From positions 1,984,001-2,048,000 of the forward strand of contig PHDC01000001.1 in the NCBI GenBank assembly GCA_002842515.1: a DNA stretch of 64,000 nucleotides. The letters are read 5' to 3'. Position 1 is the first letter of the stretch. Each line of letters begins with the position of its first letter. This document shows positions 38,966 through 48,587 of the stretch, in pieces. A model generated the notes under the pieces. It saw only the letters and a program-made list of their open reading frames with translations. It searched no databases and was not told where the DNA came from. Origin of the DNA: Bacteroidetes bacterium HGW-Bacteroidetes-5. GTDB lineage: Bacteria; Bacteroidota; Bacteroidia; Bacteroidales; UBA932. The position numbers were made by a program, and so were the translations under genes.

Positions 38966-41598
38966 GAAAAATATTTTTTCTGGGGCTGATACTTATCTCC
39001 CTCCCGTTTACGGCCGAGGCTCAAAAACAGAGTGTTTCAGGGAAAATCACCTCACAAACCACAGGTGAACCAATCTATTTTGCATCTGTATTTGTACAGG
39101 GAACCCAGTACTTTACCTATTCTAACGAAAAGGGGGAGTATAAACTGCAGATCCCTTCCGGAGAGCATAAAATAAAGGTCTCAATTCTTGGTTTTGAGCC
39201 TCAGGAGAGGTTACTCAAACTTACCGGAGATCTCTCTGCTGTAAATTTTTCTCTTAAAGAGATGTCTTTGAGCCTTAATGAAGTTGTAGTGACAGCTACA
39301 ACCTCTCAGAGTAAAGAGGGCTCCAGCACATACTCAATAGGGAGTGAGGCAATTAAGCAGGTTCAGGCCATCAGCCTTGGTGATGTTATGTCACTTTTGC
39401 CGGGAGGGAAACTACAACCCCAAAAACTAACCCTCACAGCTCAGCTGGATTTAAGGACAGCAGAATCATCTGCAGTAAACTCATTTGGAACTGCAATAGT
39501 TGTAGATGGTACCCCTCTTAGTAATGATGCAAACCTGCAGGTGCAAAATCCGGCCTCCAGTCTTGCAGGCGGAACCAATGTCGCAAATAAAGGTCTTGAT
39601 TTAAGAGAGATACCTGCGTCAAACATTGAATCGGTAGAGGTTGTTACAGGGGTTGCTAGTGCCAGATACGGGAATATTACATCGGGAGCTGTAATTGTAA
39701 CGAGGAAGGCGGGCTACTCCCCTTTGAACATCTCCTTCAACTCAACACCCTCTACATATCAGGCAAGTGTCTCAAGAGGACTAAAACTAAAAAAGCTGGG
39801 ATATCTTAATCTGGACACAGATTACGCCTACTCTGTAGGGCAACCCACAGAGATAAGAGATTATTTCCAAAGAATAAATGTTGGAGCCAGATGGACAGCA
39901 ACACTAAACGAGAAGCTAAACTGGAACAACACACTATCTGCCTCATACGGATTTAGCGGAGACGGGCGCAGAATTGAGCCACAGGAGGTTCTATTATCTA
40001 ACAGAGATATCAAGAACAATAGGTTTATGTTTGGAATTAACGGGAGGATGGATGTTTTGGGAAAACTTAACTACACATTAAGCCTGAATTTAACGACACA
40101 ATATACAAAGCTGGAGCAGGAGGTGACAGATGGCCCAAGACCAATGGTTGAACCAACAGAGACGGGGACATATTTTACAACCTATTCTCCTTTGAGCTAT
40201 ATGCAGACAACTGTAATGGAGGGGCTTCCGATAAACGGTTATGCAAGGCTGGAGGCAGAGCAGAACAGTGTAATCGCAAAGAATAACCTATCCTTTACAA
40301 CAGGGATGGAGTATACCTACGACAAGAATTTTGGAAAAGGGAGAGTCGAAGGAGAGGGTGGAGTTGGTCCTGCAGGAACACCCGGGAGCAGAGGGGTCCT
40401 CTTTAACGAGCTTCCGGCATCAAAGAATTTCTCTCTATATCACCAAACAACCATTACCAGGGAGTTTACTAACATAATGTACAATTTAAGAGTCGGACTC
40501 AGGTATGACAGAATTATTGAGAGGTATAACCTCTTCTCTCCCAGAGTATCGGCCACTCTTGGGGTTAAAAAGAGTTTGAAGATTAGAGGAGCCTGGGGAA
40601 TATCATATAAAGCCCCGGCAATGATCACTCTATACCCGGGACCTGTATATTTTGACCTGGTAAACCTAAGTTACTACGACCCAAAACCTGAGGAGAGGCT
40701 GGCAATTGTGACATCATATGTGATTCGTCCGGATAATACATCCCTGAAGCCGGGAAGGGGAGAGACAAGAGAGATTGCTCTGGAGTATGACAAAAGCGGA
40801 TATAACATTAGATTAACAGGGTACCAAAAGCTGCTCTCAAGAGGAATAACATCTGCAACACAGCTTGCAGTATTTAAGAATCAGGGATATAAAATAGTAT
40901 CGGAACCGGTTGGAAGGCCGCCCATTGTAGAGGAGGACCCGGCCAATGTTACCTATCTTCCCAGAACATATTCGGTCTATGTTAATAATCAAAGATCCGA
41001 AACAAAAGGGGTTGAGTTGACTTTCTCTCCACCAAGAATTAAATCTACCAATACAGGGATAAACCTTACCGGGCAATATATTACCAGTGAAACATTTGAC
41101 GATGTTCCATCTGTAAGGGTATCAAACAACTCGGTATCGCAAAGCAGATATGGGGTATACCAAAGCTGGGTGCGCAGTGTTCAGATGGCGAGTGCAAATC
41201 TTACGGTTATTCAGCAGATTCCCGACCTGAGAATTATTATAACTCTTACAACTGAGCTTAATATCTACAACAGGTCTGTTAATGTTAATCCGGACCTTCG
41301 TCCGGTGGCATACTACGATGATAAGGCCAAATATATAGAGATACCACAGGAGCTCAGAGGCAGCGAAGAGTATAAAGACTTGCAATTAAATCCGATACAG
41401 GCCTATCCATCCAGAACTCCTTTTTACCCGAACTTTCACCTGAACATTAGAAAAGAGACAAAACAGGGCCATAGTTTTACCTTTTATGCCAATAACTGCT
41501 TCTGGTATAATCCATATTATACAGATGTGCTAAACAACTTCAGAGCCTCATTAAACAGCAAGATATCATTCGGATTTGGAATAACATTCAAAATATAA
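38962..41598 (+). CDS. TonB-dependent outer membrane receptor of the ChaN/M16 operon
   Basis: An 878-residue receptor with a signal peptide (ending TAEAQ), a carboxypeptidase-like regulatory domain (about 22-105: SVSGKITSQTTGEPIYFASV), a TonB-box-like LNEVVVTATT, a plug (about 120-235: AIVVDGTPLSN, SVEVVTGVASARYGNITSGA) and a barrel ending in hydrophobic residues (ISFGFGITFKI). It has no SusD partner: the next gene is a DUF4876 lipoprotein. The plug carries a longer insertion than in most siderophore receptors. The substrate is unknown; the ChaN-like and M16 genes downstream make a haem- or protein-bound iron source the leading guess. Confidence 0.93.
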   Translation: MRKIFFLGLILISLPFTAEAQKQSVSGKITSQTTGEPIYFASVFVQGTQYFTYSNEKGEYKLQIPSGEHKIKVSILGFEPQERLLKLTGDLSAVNFSLKEMSLSLNEVVVTATTSQSKEGSSTYSIGSEAIKQVQAISLGDVMSLLPGGKLQPQKLTLTAQLDLRTAESSAVNSFGTAIVVDGTPLSNDANLQVQNPASSLAGGTNVANKGLDLREIPASNIESVEVVTGVASARYGNITSGAVIVTRKAGYSPLNISFNSTPSTYQASVSRGLKLKKLGYLNLDTDYAYSVGQPTEIRDYFQRINVGARWTATLNEKLNWNNTLSASYGFSGDGRRIEPQEVLLSNRDIKNNRFMFGINGRMDVLGKLNYTLSLNLTTQYTKLEQEVTDGPRPMVEPTETGTYFTTYSPLSYMQTTVMEGLPINGYARLEAEQNSVIAKNNLSFTTGMEYTYDKNFGKGRVEGEGGVGPAGTPGSRGVLFNELPASKNFSLYHQTTITREFTNIMYNLRVGLRYDRIIERYNLFSPRVSATLGVKKSLKIRGAWGISYKAPAMITLYPGPVYFDLVNLSYYDPKPEERLAIVTSYVIRPDNTSLKPGRGETREIALEYDKSGYNIRLTGYQKLLSRGITSATQLAVFKNQGYKIVSEPVGRPPIVEEDPANVTYLPRTYSVYVNNQRSETKGVELTFSPPRIKSTNTGINLTGQYITSETFDDVPSVRVSNNSVSQSRYGVYQSWVRSVQMASANLTVIQQIPDLRIIITLTTELNIYNRSVNVNPDLRPVAYYDDKAKYIEIPQELRGSEEYKDLQLNPIQAYPSRTPFYPNFHLNIRKETKQGHSFTFYANNCFWYNPYYTDVLNNFRASLNSKISFGFGITFKI

Positions 41599-41619
41599 CA
41601 AACTAAATTATAATTAATT

Positions 41620-42870
41620 ATGAGAAAATTTAACTTTACATTTGCACTTATTGCATTAGGCTCTTTACTGGCCTTCTCTGCTTGTGAGAAGCAGGCACCG
41701 GAGCTTTCGATCATTCAGGTTACATTAAAGGCATCTGCAGCATTTAACGGAGTGACTTTAAGTAACATTCCGGTTGAGATTACAAACACTGTAGATAATA
41801 CAAAAAAGGTAGTTTTAACCAATCCGGCGGGTGTTGCCAAATTTGAAGATATTGCCCCCTCTACCTATAACATATCCTCCTCTTTAGAACTCTCTCCGGA
41901 GATTGCATTTAACTACACCGGTTTTAATAAAGCTGTTACCATTAACGCAACTCTATCAAGCATTACAGTTCTGCCGCTTCAGACTAGTGTACAGACACTC
42001 ACTCTGGATGGCAAGGCCGGTGGCGACCTGGTAATCAAAGAGGTCTATTCACTTGGTGCGGCCAACGACGGTTACGCAATTATGTTCAAAGATCAGTTCT
42101 TTGAAATTTACAACAACTCAGATGAGGTTCAATATTTAGATAAACTCTATGTGGCATTCTTAGGCCCTACTAAAGCGGGACAAAATGCCAATGATGTTGT
42201 TCTTGGTCTTCCTCTTACAAGTGTGGTTTATGCATCCAAGATACTTCAGTTTCCGGGAACAGGTACACAATACCCAATTCAACCGGGTATGGGTGCAGTA
42301 GTTGCAATAAATGCAATTAACTATAAGGAGTTGAAACCGCTTGCTGTAACTGTAGATAATACTAAAGCTAAGTTTGACACATACGCCATTACCTGGCTGC
42401 AATCTTTAGGCAGAACAGGAAGTACATTTTTTGATGTAGATAACCCGGATGTCCCAACTATGAATTGCATTTTCCTGAATATTCAAAACAATGGCTTCTT
42501 CAATATGGATGACTATGCATCGATAGCACTGGTAAGGTTGAGCGCAAACCCTACAGAGACAATTCAGGACCCAACAGTGACCACTTCGCAGATTTTCTAT
42601 ACAAAGATACCTGTAACCGCAATAATTGATGGTGTAGATATTCTTGCAAAGAGCAGTTCGGCTGCATTTAAACGCCTTCCCGCAAATATAGACTCAGGCT
42701 TCTCTTATGCTCAGGCAAACGGAAGTGCAAACTATACAGGAAAAAGCCTTCGCAGAAAAATCTCCAAGACTCTTCCTACAGGCAGAGTTGTTGTGATGGA
42801 CACAAATAACTCAACAGTAGACCTGGAGGTGGTAACACCGCCAACACCGTACTCGTACGATAAAAAATAG
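41620..42870 (+). CDS. DUF4876-type surface lipoprotein
   Basis: A 416-residue lipoprotein (lipobox FSAC, Cys22) with an N-terminal beta-sandwich domain (about 30-125, TLSNIPVEITNTVDNTKKVV, resembling carboxypeptidase-like repeats) and a larger C-terminal domain starting with LVIKEVYSLGAANDGYAIMF and FFEIYNNSDEVQYLDKLYV, which I recognise as DUF4876. In Bacteroidota this domain repeatedly sits beside TonB receptors, so it may take the place of SusD as a surface binding partner. It lies 21 bp after the receptor gene. Confidence 0.85.
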   Translation: MRKFNFTFALIALGSLLAFSACEKQAPELSIIQVTLKASAAFNGVTLSNIPVEITNTVDNTKKVVLTNPAGVAKFEDIAPSTYNISSSLELSPEIAFNYTGFNKAVTINATLSSITVLPLQTSVQTLTLDGKAGGDLVIKEVYSLGAANDGYAIMFKDQFFEIYNNSDEVQYLDKLYVAFLGPTKAGQNANDVVLGLPLTSVVYASKILQFPGTGTQYPIQPGMGAVVAINAINYKELKPLAVTVDNTKAKFDTYAITWLQSLGRTGSTFFDVDNPDVPTMNCIFLNIQNNGFFNMDDYASIALVRLSANPTETIQDPTVTTSQIFYTKIPVTAIIDGVDILAKSSSAAFKRLPANIDSGFSYAQANGSANYTGKSLRRKISKTLPTGRVVVMDTNNSTVDLEVVTPPTPYSYDKK

Positions 42871-42889
42871 AGAAAAACAGATTCAGTTT

Positions 42890-44449
42890 ATGAAAAAGAG
42901 GCAATTATTGATTATTGTAATCTCACTCTTGTGCACTCAGAGATCTTTTGCAGGTGTCAGTGACTCACTCAATGTAACAGACATTATTGAGAGATCTTTA
43001 CAAAGAGAGGAGTATTATAACACTTATGCCAAGCTACCTTCTATGTTAAGGTTTTGGGATAAGGGAGATTTTGCATTGATATCCTCCGGATACTCAAGCT
43101 CAAAGGGAGATTATACTCATCCTCAATTGCTCTTTTCAAGAAATCTGCTTGAGATTAAAACTGAATCTGTGAAAACTCTCTCAAAAAAGGGATTGAGATT
43201 TTTTGGAAGCGTTGCTTATACTAATGGTAATGCCTCCACAGGGGAGTGGAATCTATCCTACTACCTCCCTTCAAACGGCTCTCCATTCTACTATATGGTA
43301 GAGCAGGAGGGAACCTGGAAAACTCAGTCATATGATTTTAATGTTGCTATACAAAAGAGTCTGTCAAACAGGTTAAGTGCGGGAGTTGCCTTCAAATATC
43401 TTGGAGATCTCAATTTCCGCACTTTTGACACCAGAAACGAAAGTTATACACTAGATATGCAAATTCTTCCCTCCATTACGATGAGTTTTGGAGAGAAGAG
43501 TTTTGCAACTATGGGGCTATTTTTCAACAGAGTGAAAAACGAGTCGGCTATTCGAAATAAATATCAACACGGAACCGAACCGGAAAGGTATCACCTCTTT
43601 CTTAACCAGGGGCTCGGAACCTGGGATAACTCACCGTCCCAGATGCGAACTATTGATGCCAGATACGGGGCAGTGGCTTCGTTTAGGTACTTAAAGGGGA
43701 GTAAAATTATGGATTTCATCTACTCTATCTATATTGCAGATGAAGATTGGTTACTTAAATCTGTCTCTACACTGCAGGAGAGGAAAGAGAATATTGCGAG
43801 GTACTCATATTTTTGTCAGGACTTTGCAGTGAGATATAGGGAGAACAGAGAGAGCGGAAGCTGGATATCAAATCTCGATATTAAGAACATCCTAGGAACA
43901 GGAGCTGTTTACAAAGAGACAGTAGGGCTTTTTCAGGATAACTATGAGCTCTTTAAAATAAAGGCAAATCTTTACCTGGCCTATCTAAGGGAGAGATCTC
44001 TTCTTAGAAGGGTCTCTGCCAACATAAACTTTGACAATACAGGCCAGAACGATTTTAATTATGGCCACACTATAGATTACAATAATCTGGAGGGGACACT
44101 CTCTGCAGATCTCTCTTTGGGTAGTATCGAGAGATTGAACTTTATAATTGGGGGGTATGGTTCTTATAAGATGAATATCTCCGGAAAACATAACCCTATG
44201 GCGGCTTCAGGGAATTTTTACAACACTCAGATTGCTATGCCGGCATTTGCATACCACACATCAAATTTTTACCGGGTGGGGTTGGTCCTTGGAACGGAGT
44301 TTAATTTAAGAGAGTCACAAAGAGTGGAGGTAAACTTGAAGGGAGATTTTATTAAACCGGTATCAATATCAAATTACGAAAGTTCTGCCTCATTCACACT
44401 TGAAGATAATTATATGAACATATCGGTTAATCTGGTGTTCAATTTCTAA
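42890..44449 (+). CDS. Predicted outer membrane beta-barrel (DUF6850 type)
   Basis: A 519-residue protein with a signal peptide (ending SFAG), then beta-strand-rich sequence with many alternating aromatic residues and a terminal Phe preceded by Asn-Val (SVNLVFNF), the usual outer-membrane barrel signature. The family name rests on gene context and general look, so it is less certain. It is conserved in position between the DUF4876 lipoprotein (20 bp) and the ChaN-like gene (24 bp). A second pore beside the TonB receptor could release or take up a processed product; this is inference. Confidence 0.75.
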   Translation: MKKRQLLIIVISLLCTQRSFAGVSDSLNVTDIIERSLQREEYYNTYAKLPSMLRFWDKGDFALISSGYSSSKGDYTHPQLLFSRNLLEIKTESVKTLSKKGLRFFGSVAYTNGNASTGEWNLSYYLPSNGSPFYYMVEQEGTWKTQSYDFNVAIQKSLSNRLSAGVAFKYLGDLNFRTFDTRNESYTLDMQILPSITMSFGEKSFATMGLFFNRVKNESAIRNKYQHGTEPERYHLFLNQGLGTWDNSPSQMRTIDARYGAVASFRYLKGSKIMDFIYSIYIADEDWLLKSVSTLQERKENIARYSYFCQDFAVRYRENRESGSWISNLDIKNILGTGAVYKETVGLFQDNYELFKIKANLYLAYLRERSLLRRVSANINFDNTGQNDFNYGHTIDYNNLEGTLSADLSLGSIERLNFIIGGYGSYKMNISGKHNPMAASGNFYNTQIAMPAFAYHTSNFYRVGLVLGTEFNLRESQRVEVNLKGDFIKPVSISNYESSASFTLEDNYMNISVNLVFNF

Positions 44450-44472
44450 TAACAGACAATAAAAATCATAAT

Positions 44473-45471
44473 ATGAAACAAATATCACTCATTGTAGCTC
44501 TTTTGTTAACTCTCTCACTATCTGCTCAGAGCAACAAAAATAAAAAAGAGGCTCCTGCAGTTAAACAGCAGACAGTGTTAAACACATATACAAACGACTT
44601 TCCTGCATATGTGATTTACAACGACAAAGGCGAAAAGGTCACCTACTCACAAATGGTTAATGAGTTGCTTGATGCAGATATCTTTCTTTTTGGAGAGCTC
44701 CACAACGACCCCATTTCACATTGGCTGGAGTTAAGCCTGCTTAAGGCATTCCATCAAATGAAGGGAGAGAAACTGGTTGTGGGTGCAGAGATGTGGGAAA
44801 CAGATAACCAGCTTATAATGGACGAGATGATGGTTCTTAAACTGGTAGATGGTAAATCTTACACAGAGAGCAGTAAACTTTGGTCAAACTTTACCACCGA
44901 CTATAAACCAATCCTTGTCTATGCCCAGCAGAACGGACTGCCATTTATCTGCACAAATGTTCCAAGAAGATATGCAAGAATTGTTTTTCAAAAGGGTATA
45001 GAGTACCTGGATTCACTTTCGGACCAGGCAAAAAGTTATATGCCCCCACTCCCTATTCACTTTGACCTTACTCAGCCTGTATATGCAAAGATGGCATCTG
45101 TATTCCCTTCGGACGAAGAGTTTGAAAAAAAACAGATGGAGAGCGGCCCTTCCAAGGGGGCAATGCACGGTAGCAAACCCTCTAATCTGGTTAAAGCTCA
45201 AGCAATTAAAGATGCTACTATGGCCTATTTTATTCTCAAAAATTGGTCTCCGGGAAAGTTCTTCTACCATTTTAACGGAGAGTTCCACTCTGCAAACCAC
45301 TCCTCAATTGAGTATTATCTCAAATACTACAATCCAAATGTGAGGGTAAAAACTGCATCAATTATTAAGAAGTCCAATGTTATGAGTTTTGAAGAGAGGG
45401 ATAACCGGGCAAACTTTAACATAATTGTTCAGGACGATATGACCGTTACATATATTGCAAACCCACTGTAA
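44473..45471 (+). CDS. ChaN-like haem-binding / Tiki-superfamily protein
   Basis: A 332-residue exported protein (signal peptide ending SLSAQ, no lipobox) with the ChaN/TraB-Tiki fold: FLFGELHNDPISHWLELSLL with the conserved Glu and His, GAEMWETDNQ, and the C-terminal FNGEFHSANHSSIEYYLKYY. ChaN of Campylobacter binds haem through a surface Tyr and is linked to iron uptake; Tiki relatives are metalloproteases. Either way the conserved Glu/His set is kept. Its place in the TonB receptor operon, directly before two M16 proteases, supports a part in iron or haem handling in the periplasm. Confidence 0.85.
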   Translation: MKQISLIVALLLTLSLSAQSNKNKKEAPAVKQQTVLNTYTNDFPAYVIYNDKGEKVTYSQMVNELLDADIFLFGELHNDPISHWLELSLLKAFHQMKGEKLVVGAEMWETDNQLIMDEMMVLKLVDGKSYTESSKLWSNFTTDYKPILVYAQQNGLPFICTNVPRRYARIVFQKGIEYLDSLSDQAKSYMPPLPIHFDLTQPVYAKMASVFPSDEEFEKKQMESGPSKGAMHGSKPSNLVKAQAIKDATMAYFILKNWSPGKFFYHFNGEFHSANHSSIEYYLKYYNPNVRVKTASIIKKSNVMSFEERDNRANFNIIVQDDMTVTYIANPL

Positions 45472-45478
45472 AATACAA

Positions 45479-46795
45479 ATGAAGAGATTAATAGCAATTG
45501 CAATAGCAATTCTAAACTTAACGGCTATAGGTGCGCAAAATTCATCTGCCCCTTTTGCCAAAACCATAGAGTTTGACCTTAAGAACGGTTTACACGTAAT
45601 AATTTGTAGGGATACTACCTCTCCCATAGTAAATGTGGGGGTGATGTATCACGTAGGGAGTAAGAATGAGAGAGCAGACCGAACCGGATTTGCACATCTT
45701 TTTGAACACCTGCTGTTTAATGGTACAAAAAACATTCCTGAAGGGGAGATGGAGAACTATATGAGAGAGGCCGGGGGTTACAGCAATGCGAACACATCTG
45801 CAGACAGAACCTACTACTACACCATTCTCCCATCAAATCAACTCAGACTGGGGCTTTGGATAGAGTCCGAGAGGATGCTGCACCCAATTATCTCCGAAAA
45901 GGTAATTGCAAGAGAGAAGGAGGTTGTCAAGGAGGAGAGTCGCCAGAGATATGATACAAATCCGCTGGGGCGGGTTCCGGAGAAGATGCAGGCATTTGAG
46001 TATAAGGAGTACTCATACAGATGGCCTGTAGTTGGCTCAATGGAGCATCTGGATGCCGCAAGCACAGGGGATTTTCAGGAGTTCTTCAATAAATTTTATG
46101 TTCCCAATAATGCCGCTCTTGTAATTACCGGAGATGTAGATGTTGTTGAGGCTAAAAAGTATATAAATGCATATTTTAACAGGATTCCAAAAGGGAAGCC
46201 GGTTATACAACCTGTTTTCAATGAGAAATTTATAAGTGGAGAGGTTAAGATCGATTCGATTGTCGGGCTAAAAGATATGCATATGGTTGTCTCATACAAA
46301 ACAGTTCCGGAGACACACAAAGATGCAATAACTCTCGGTTTTATAAACAGCCACCTAACATTTGATGCAAAAGCACCCTTCAGTTCAATTGATAAAACAA
46401 ACCCGGGAGTGAAGAAGATCTCCTCAACCACAGAGATGTACGAAAAAGCGGGGAGTTTTTGGTTTAGGAGCAGCTTTAAAGACTCTCTTAACTACCAAAA
46501 GGTGGTTGATATTATTGATATAGTTATAAATGAGCTTGCTAATAACGGACTTGATGAAAGAAGATTGTCTCAATTAAAACAATCCTACGAGAGTGGCTTT
46601 ACAGATATGTTTTTTGATATGCCTTTCCTTGCAGATGTGCTGGCAATAAGCTATTTGGAATGGGGAGACACACAACGGGTAAATAGATTAATCCGGGATT
46701 ATGTCTCAATCACCAACGAAGATATTAAACGCGTTATGAGGGAGTATTTCACTGCGGAGAATCGCAAAATAATGGTTATTTATCCAAAAAAATAG
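45479..46795 (+). CDS. M16 family zinc metalloprotease, catalytic subunit
   Basis: A 438-residue exported protease of the pitrilysin/insulinase family. The inverted zinc motif is intact in FAHLFEHLLF (His73, Glu76, His77), with the third ligand in the EKEVVKEESRQ segment about 77 residues on, so it should be active. It has a signal peptide (ending AIGAQ). ATG at 45479 begins the signal peptide; eight residues more are possible but less likely. The downstream M16 gene starts only 4 bp after its stop and lacks the zinc motif, as in the alpha/beta pairs of mitochondrial processing peptidase and similar bacterial heterodimers. Confidence 0.93.
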   Translation: MKRLIAIAIAILNLTAIGAQNSSAPFAKTIEFDLKNGLHVIICRDTTSPIVNVGVMYHVGSKNERADRTGFAHLFEHLLFNGTKNIPEGEMENYMREAGGYSNANTSADRTYYYTILPSNQLRLGLWIESERMLHPIISEKVIAREKEVVKEESRQRYDTNPLGRVPEKMQAFEYKEYSYRWPVVGSMEHLDAASTGDFQEFFNKFYVPNNAALVITGDVDVVEAKKYINAYFNRIPKGKPVIQPVFNEKFISGEVKIDSIVGLKDMHMVVSYKTVPETHKDAITLGFINSHLTFDAKAPFSSIDKTNPGVKKISSTTEMYEKAGSFWFRSSFKDSLNYQKVVDIIDIVINELANNGLDERRLSQLKQSYESGFTDMFFDMPFLADVLAISYLEWGDTQRVNRLIRDYVSITNEDIKRVMREYFTAENRKIMVIYPKK

Positions 46796-46799
46796 AGAG

Positions 46800-48239
46800 A
46801 TGAAAAAGATACTATATTTAGCACTACTGTTATCATTCACCTTCTCTGGTGCAGATGCTCAGATTAACCCCAATGTGAAACCGGCTCCCACAGAGGCAAA
46901 ACCTATTAGAATAGGAGAGTTTCACTCCTTTGTTGCAGACAACAATATGAGAGTATTTCTTATAAGGAAGTCCGGATATCCAAAGTTCAGAATAACCGTG
47001 GAGTTTGGGGTTCCGTTGATTCCTCTTGAGAAAGAGCCGGAGGTGAGAAGGGTACTTGCAGATATTTTTTCAAAAGGAAGCAGCAGATTCTCTGCCGTTC
47101 AGATAAAGGATAAAGCAGATCTCTATGCAGCATCGGTTACAGGATTTATAAACAGTGTAACCTGCTCCGGAATGAAGAGCCAGATAGATACTCTCTTTCC
47201 AATGATGACCTCATATGTCACATCACCCGGAATTAATGAAGAATCTGTAAAAAGTGCTGTTGAAGAGGGTTTGAAAAAACTATCCGATAATGGCAGTGCT
47301 TCAAAATTGACTAAGAGTACTTTCCTGGCCAGGCTACAGGACTCGTTAAATTTCTACATAAATACAACTCCCCCAAAAGTGGAGGAGACTCTTGAGGGCT
47401 TTACCGGAATCACAACTGAGTCTGTACAGGGCTACTTTAACAAATACATCAACCCGGACAACAGTTTTTGTATTCTATCCGGAGACTTTACAATTGAAGA
47501 GGCGAATGCAATTATAGTAAAACATTTCAAAGGATGGAGAGGCGGAGCCCGTAATATTACGGATTTTACCAGCAGTTACTCCAAAAATTTCCCGACATCA
47601 ACCAAGATCTATGTAATAGATAATCCGAATGCAGTCCAATCAAGGATATCGGTGAGGTGGCCTTTGGGAGATGCATTCCCTTACGGAGAGAATGAGGCGC
47701 TACTTATGGTTATGAATCAAATATACGGGGCAGGTTATATGTCTAACCTTAATCAAAACATAAGAGTGGATAAAGGGCTAAGCTACGGAGCCAATAATAT
47801 TCTGGTTATTAACATTACCGGCGGGCAGTGCTCCAGCAACACTCTGGTTAGAAATTCCGAGACAGCGTATGCTTTGGAGAATATTTTTCTTGAGATGCTA
47901 AAGATGAGAAACGAGACGGTTACGCAGCAAAAATTAGATATGGCAAAGAACGGACTTACCGGAGATTATGCCAGGTCTATGTCACAGCTAAACTCTCCGG
48001 CAATCATAGGTTTTGGAATGGTTAAAGAGAAGTTCAATCTTCCGGATAATTACCTCACAACCTACCCTCTCAAGATTGCCGCTGTAACTGCCGAAGATAT
48101 AAGAGCGGCTGCTCAAAAATATATCAAGCCTTACGAGTCTATTGTTATCATCGAAGGGAAAGTTGCCGACATCAAAGGCACACTGGAAAAATTTGCCCCC
48201 GTAGAGTATTATACACAAGAGGGTGTACGAATTCACTAA
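46800..48239 (+). CDS. M16 family protease-like subunit lacking the zinc motif
   Basis: A 479-residue exported paralogue of the preceding protease (signal peptide ending ADAQ). The place of HxxEH is taken by a sequence without the His and Glu ligands (RRVLADIFSKGSSRF), so it cannot bind the catalytic zinc. The C-terminal substrate-binding Arg/Tyr region is kept (RVDKGLSYGANNI). It is therefore the partner subunit that completes the cleft. It is the last gene of the run that starts with the sigma factor at 37540; its stop codon is the edge of hairpin element copy 2. Confidence 0.92.
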   Translation: MKKILYLALLLSFTFSGADAQINPNVKPAPTEAKPIRIGEFHSFVADNNMRVFLIRKSGYPKFRITVEFGVPLIPLEKEPEVRRVLADIFSKGSSRFSAVQIKDKADLYAASVTGFINSVTCSGMKSQIDTLFPMMTSYVTSPGINEESVKSAVEEGLKKLSDNGSASKLTKSTFLARLQDSLNFYINTTPPKVEETLEGFTGITTESVQGYFNKYINPDNSFCILSGDFTIEEANAIIVKHFKGWRGGARNITDFTSSYSKNFPTSTKIYVIDNPNAVQSRISVRWPLGDAFPYGENEALLMVMNQIYGAGYMSNLNQNIRVDKGLSYGANNILVINITGGQCSSNTLVRNSETAYALENIFLEMLKMRNETVTQQKLDMAKNGLTGDYARSMSQLNSPAIIGFGMVKEKFNLPDNYLTTYPLKIAAVTAEDIRAAAQKYIKPYESIVIIEGKVADIKGTLEKFAPVEYYTQEGVRIH

Positions 48240-48473
48240 TATCGGCGACATCGGAGTCAGCTAAGGAAACTCTATTTGCAATGCTCCCCGGCGAGGCCGA
48301 AATAGTGCAAACCTGTGCAACAGTGAGGGCAAACTCAGCCGGAAGGAGCGAGCTTGTGAGCGGATGAGGATGGACTTGCCCGATGTGCACAGGTTTGCGC
48401 AGGCCCGCAACGTAACAGAGCAGCAAATAGGTTGGCTTTCCGTGCTGACTCCGTGTGCTGATGTTATTGGCCA
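48238..48473 (-). repeat. Dispersed hairpin element, copy 2 (about 236 bp)
   Basis: Read on the minus strand it begins GGCCAATAACATCAGCACAC, continues GGAGTCAGCACGGAAA and ends TTTCCTTAGCTGACTCCGAT-TCGCCGATATT. These ends match copy 1 (20620-20744) at about 30 of 36 and 29 of 32 positions. The core differs and is longer (about 170 bp), with nested arms: CTATTTGC/GCAAATAG and GCAAACCTGTGCA/TGCACAGGTTTGC. It starts at the stop codon of the M16 gene. A further hairpin (TTGGCCACT...AGTGGCCAA, 48467-48491) abuts it. The remaining bases to 48587 hold nothing I can name. Confidence 0.8.
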
Positions 48474-48587
48474 CTTTTTATTAGTGGCCAATTAAACTAA
48501 ACTCTTTTATTATTGTCTAAACTCTAATCCACTTTAGGGAGATTGATCCTTTATGTGTATTTATAGAGTAAATTTAAATCATTGATA

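Noticed and set aside
38962..41598. TonB receptor of the ChaN operon considered as a SusC protein
   Set aside because: It is shorter (878 residues), lacks the LYVIDGIP-type SusC signature, and is followed by a DUF4876 protein rather than SusD.
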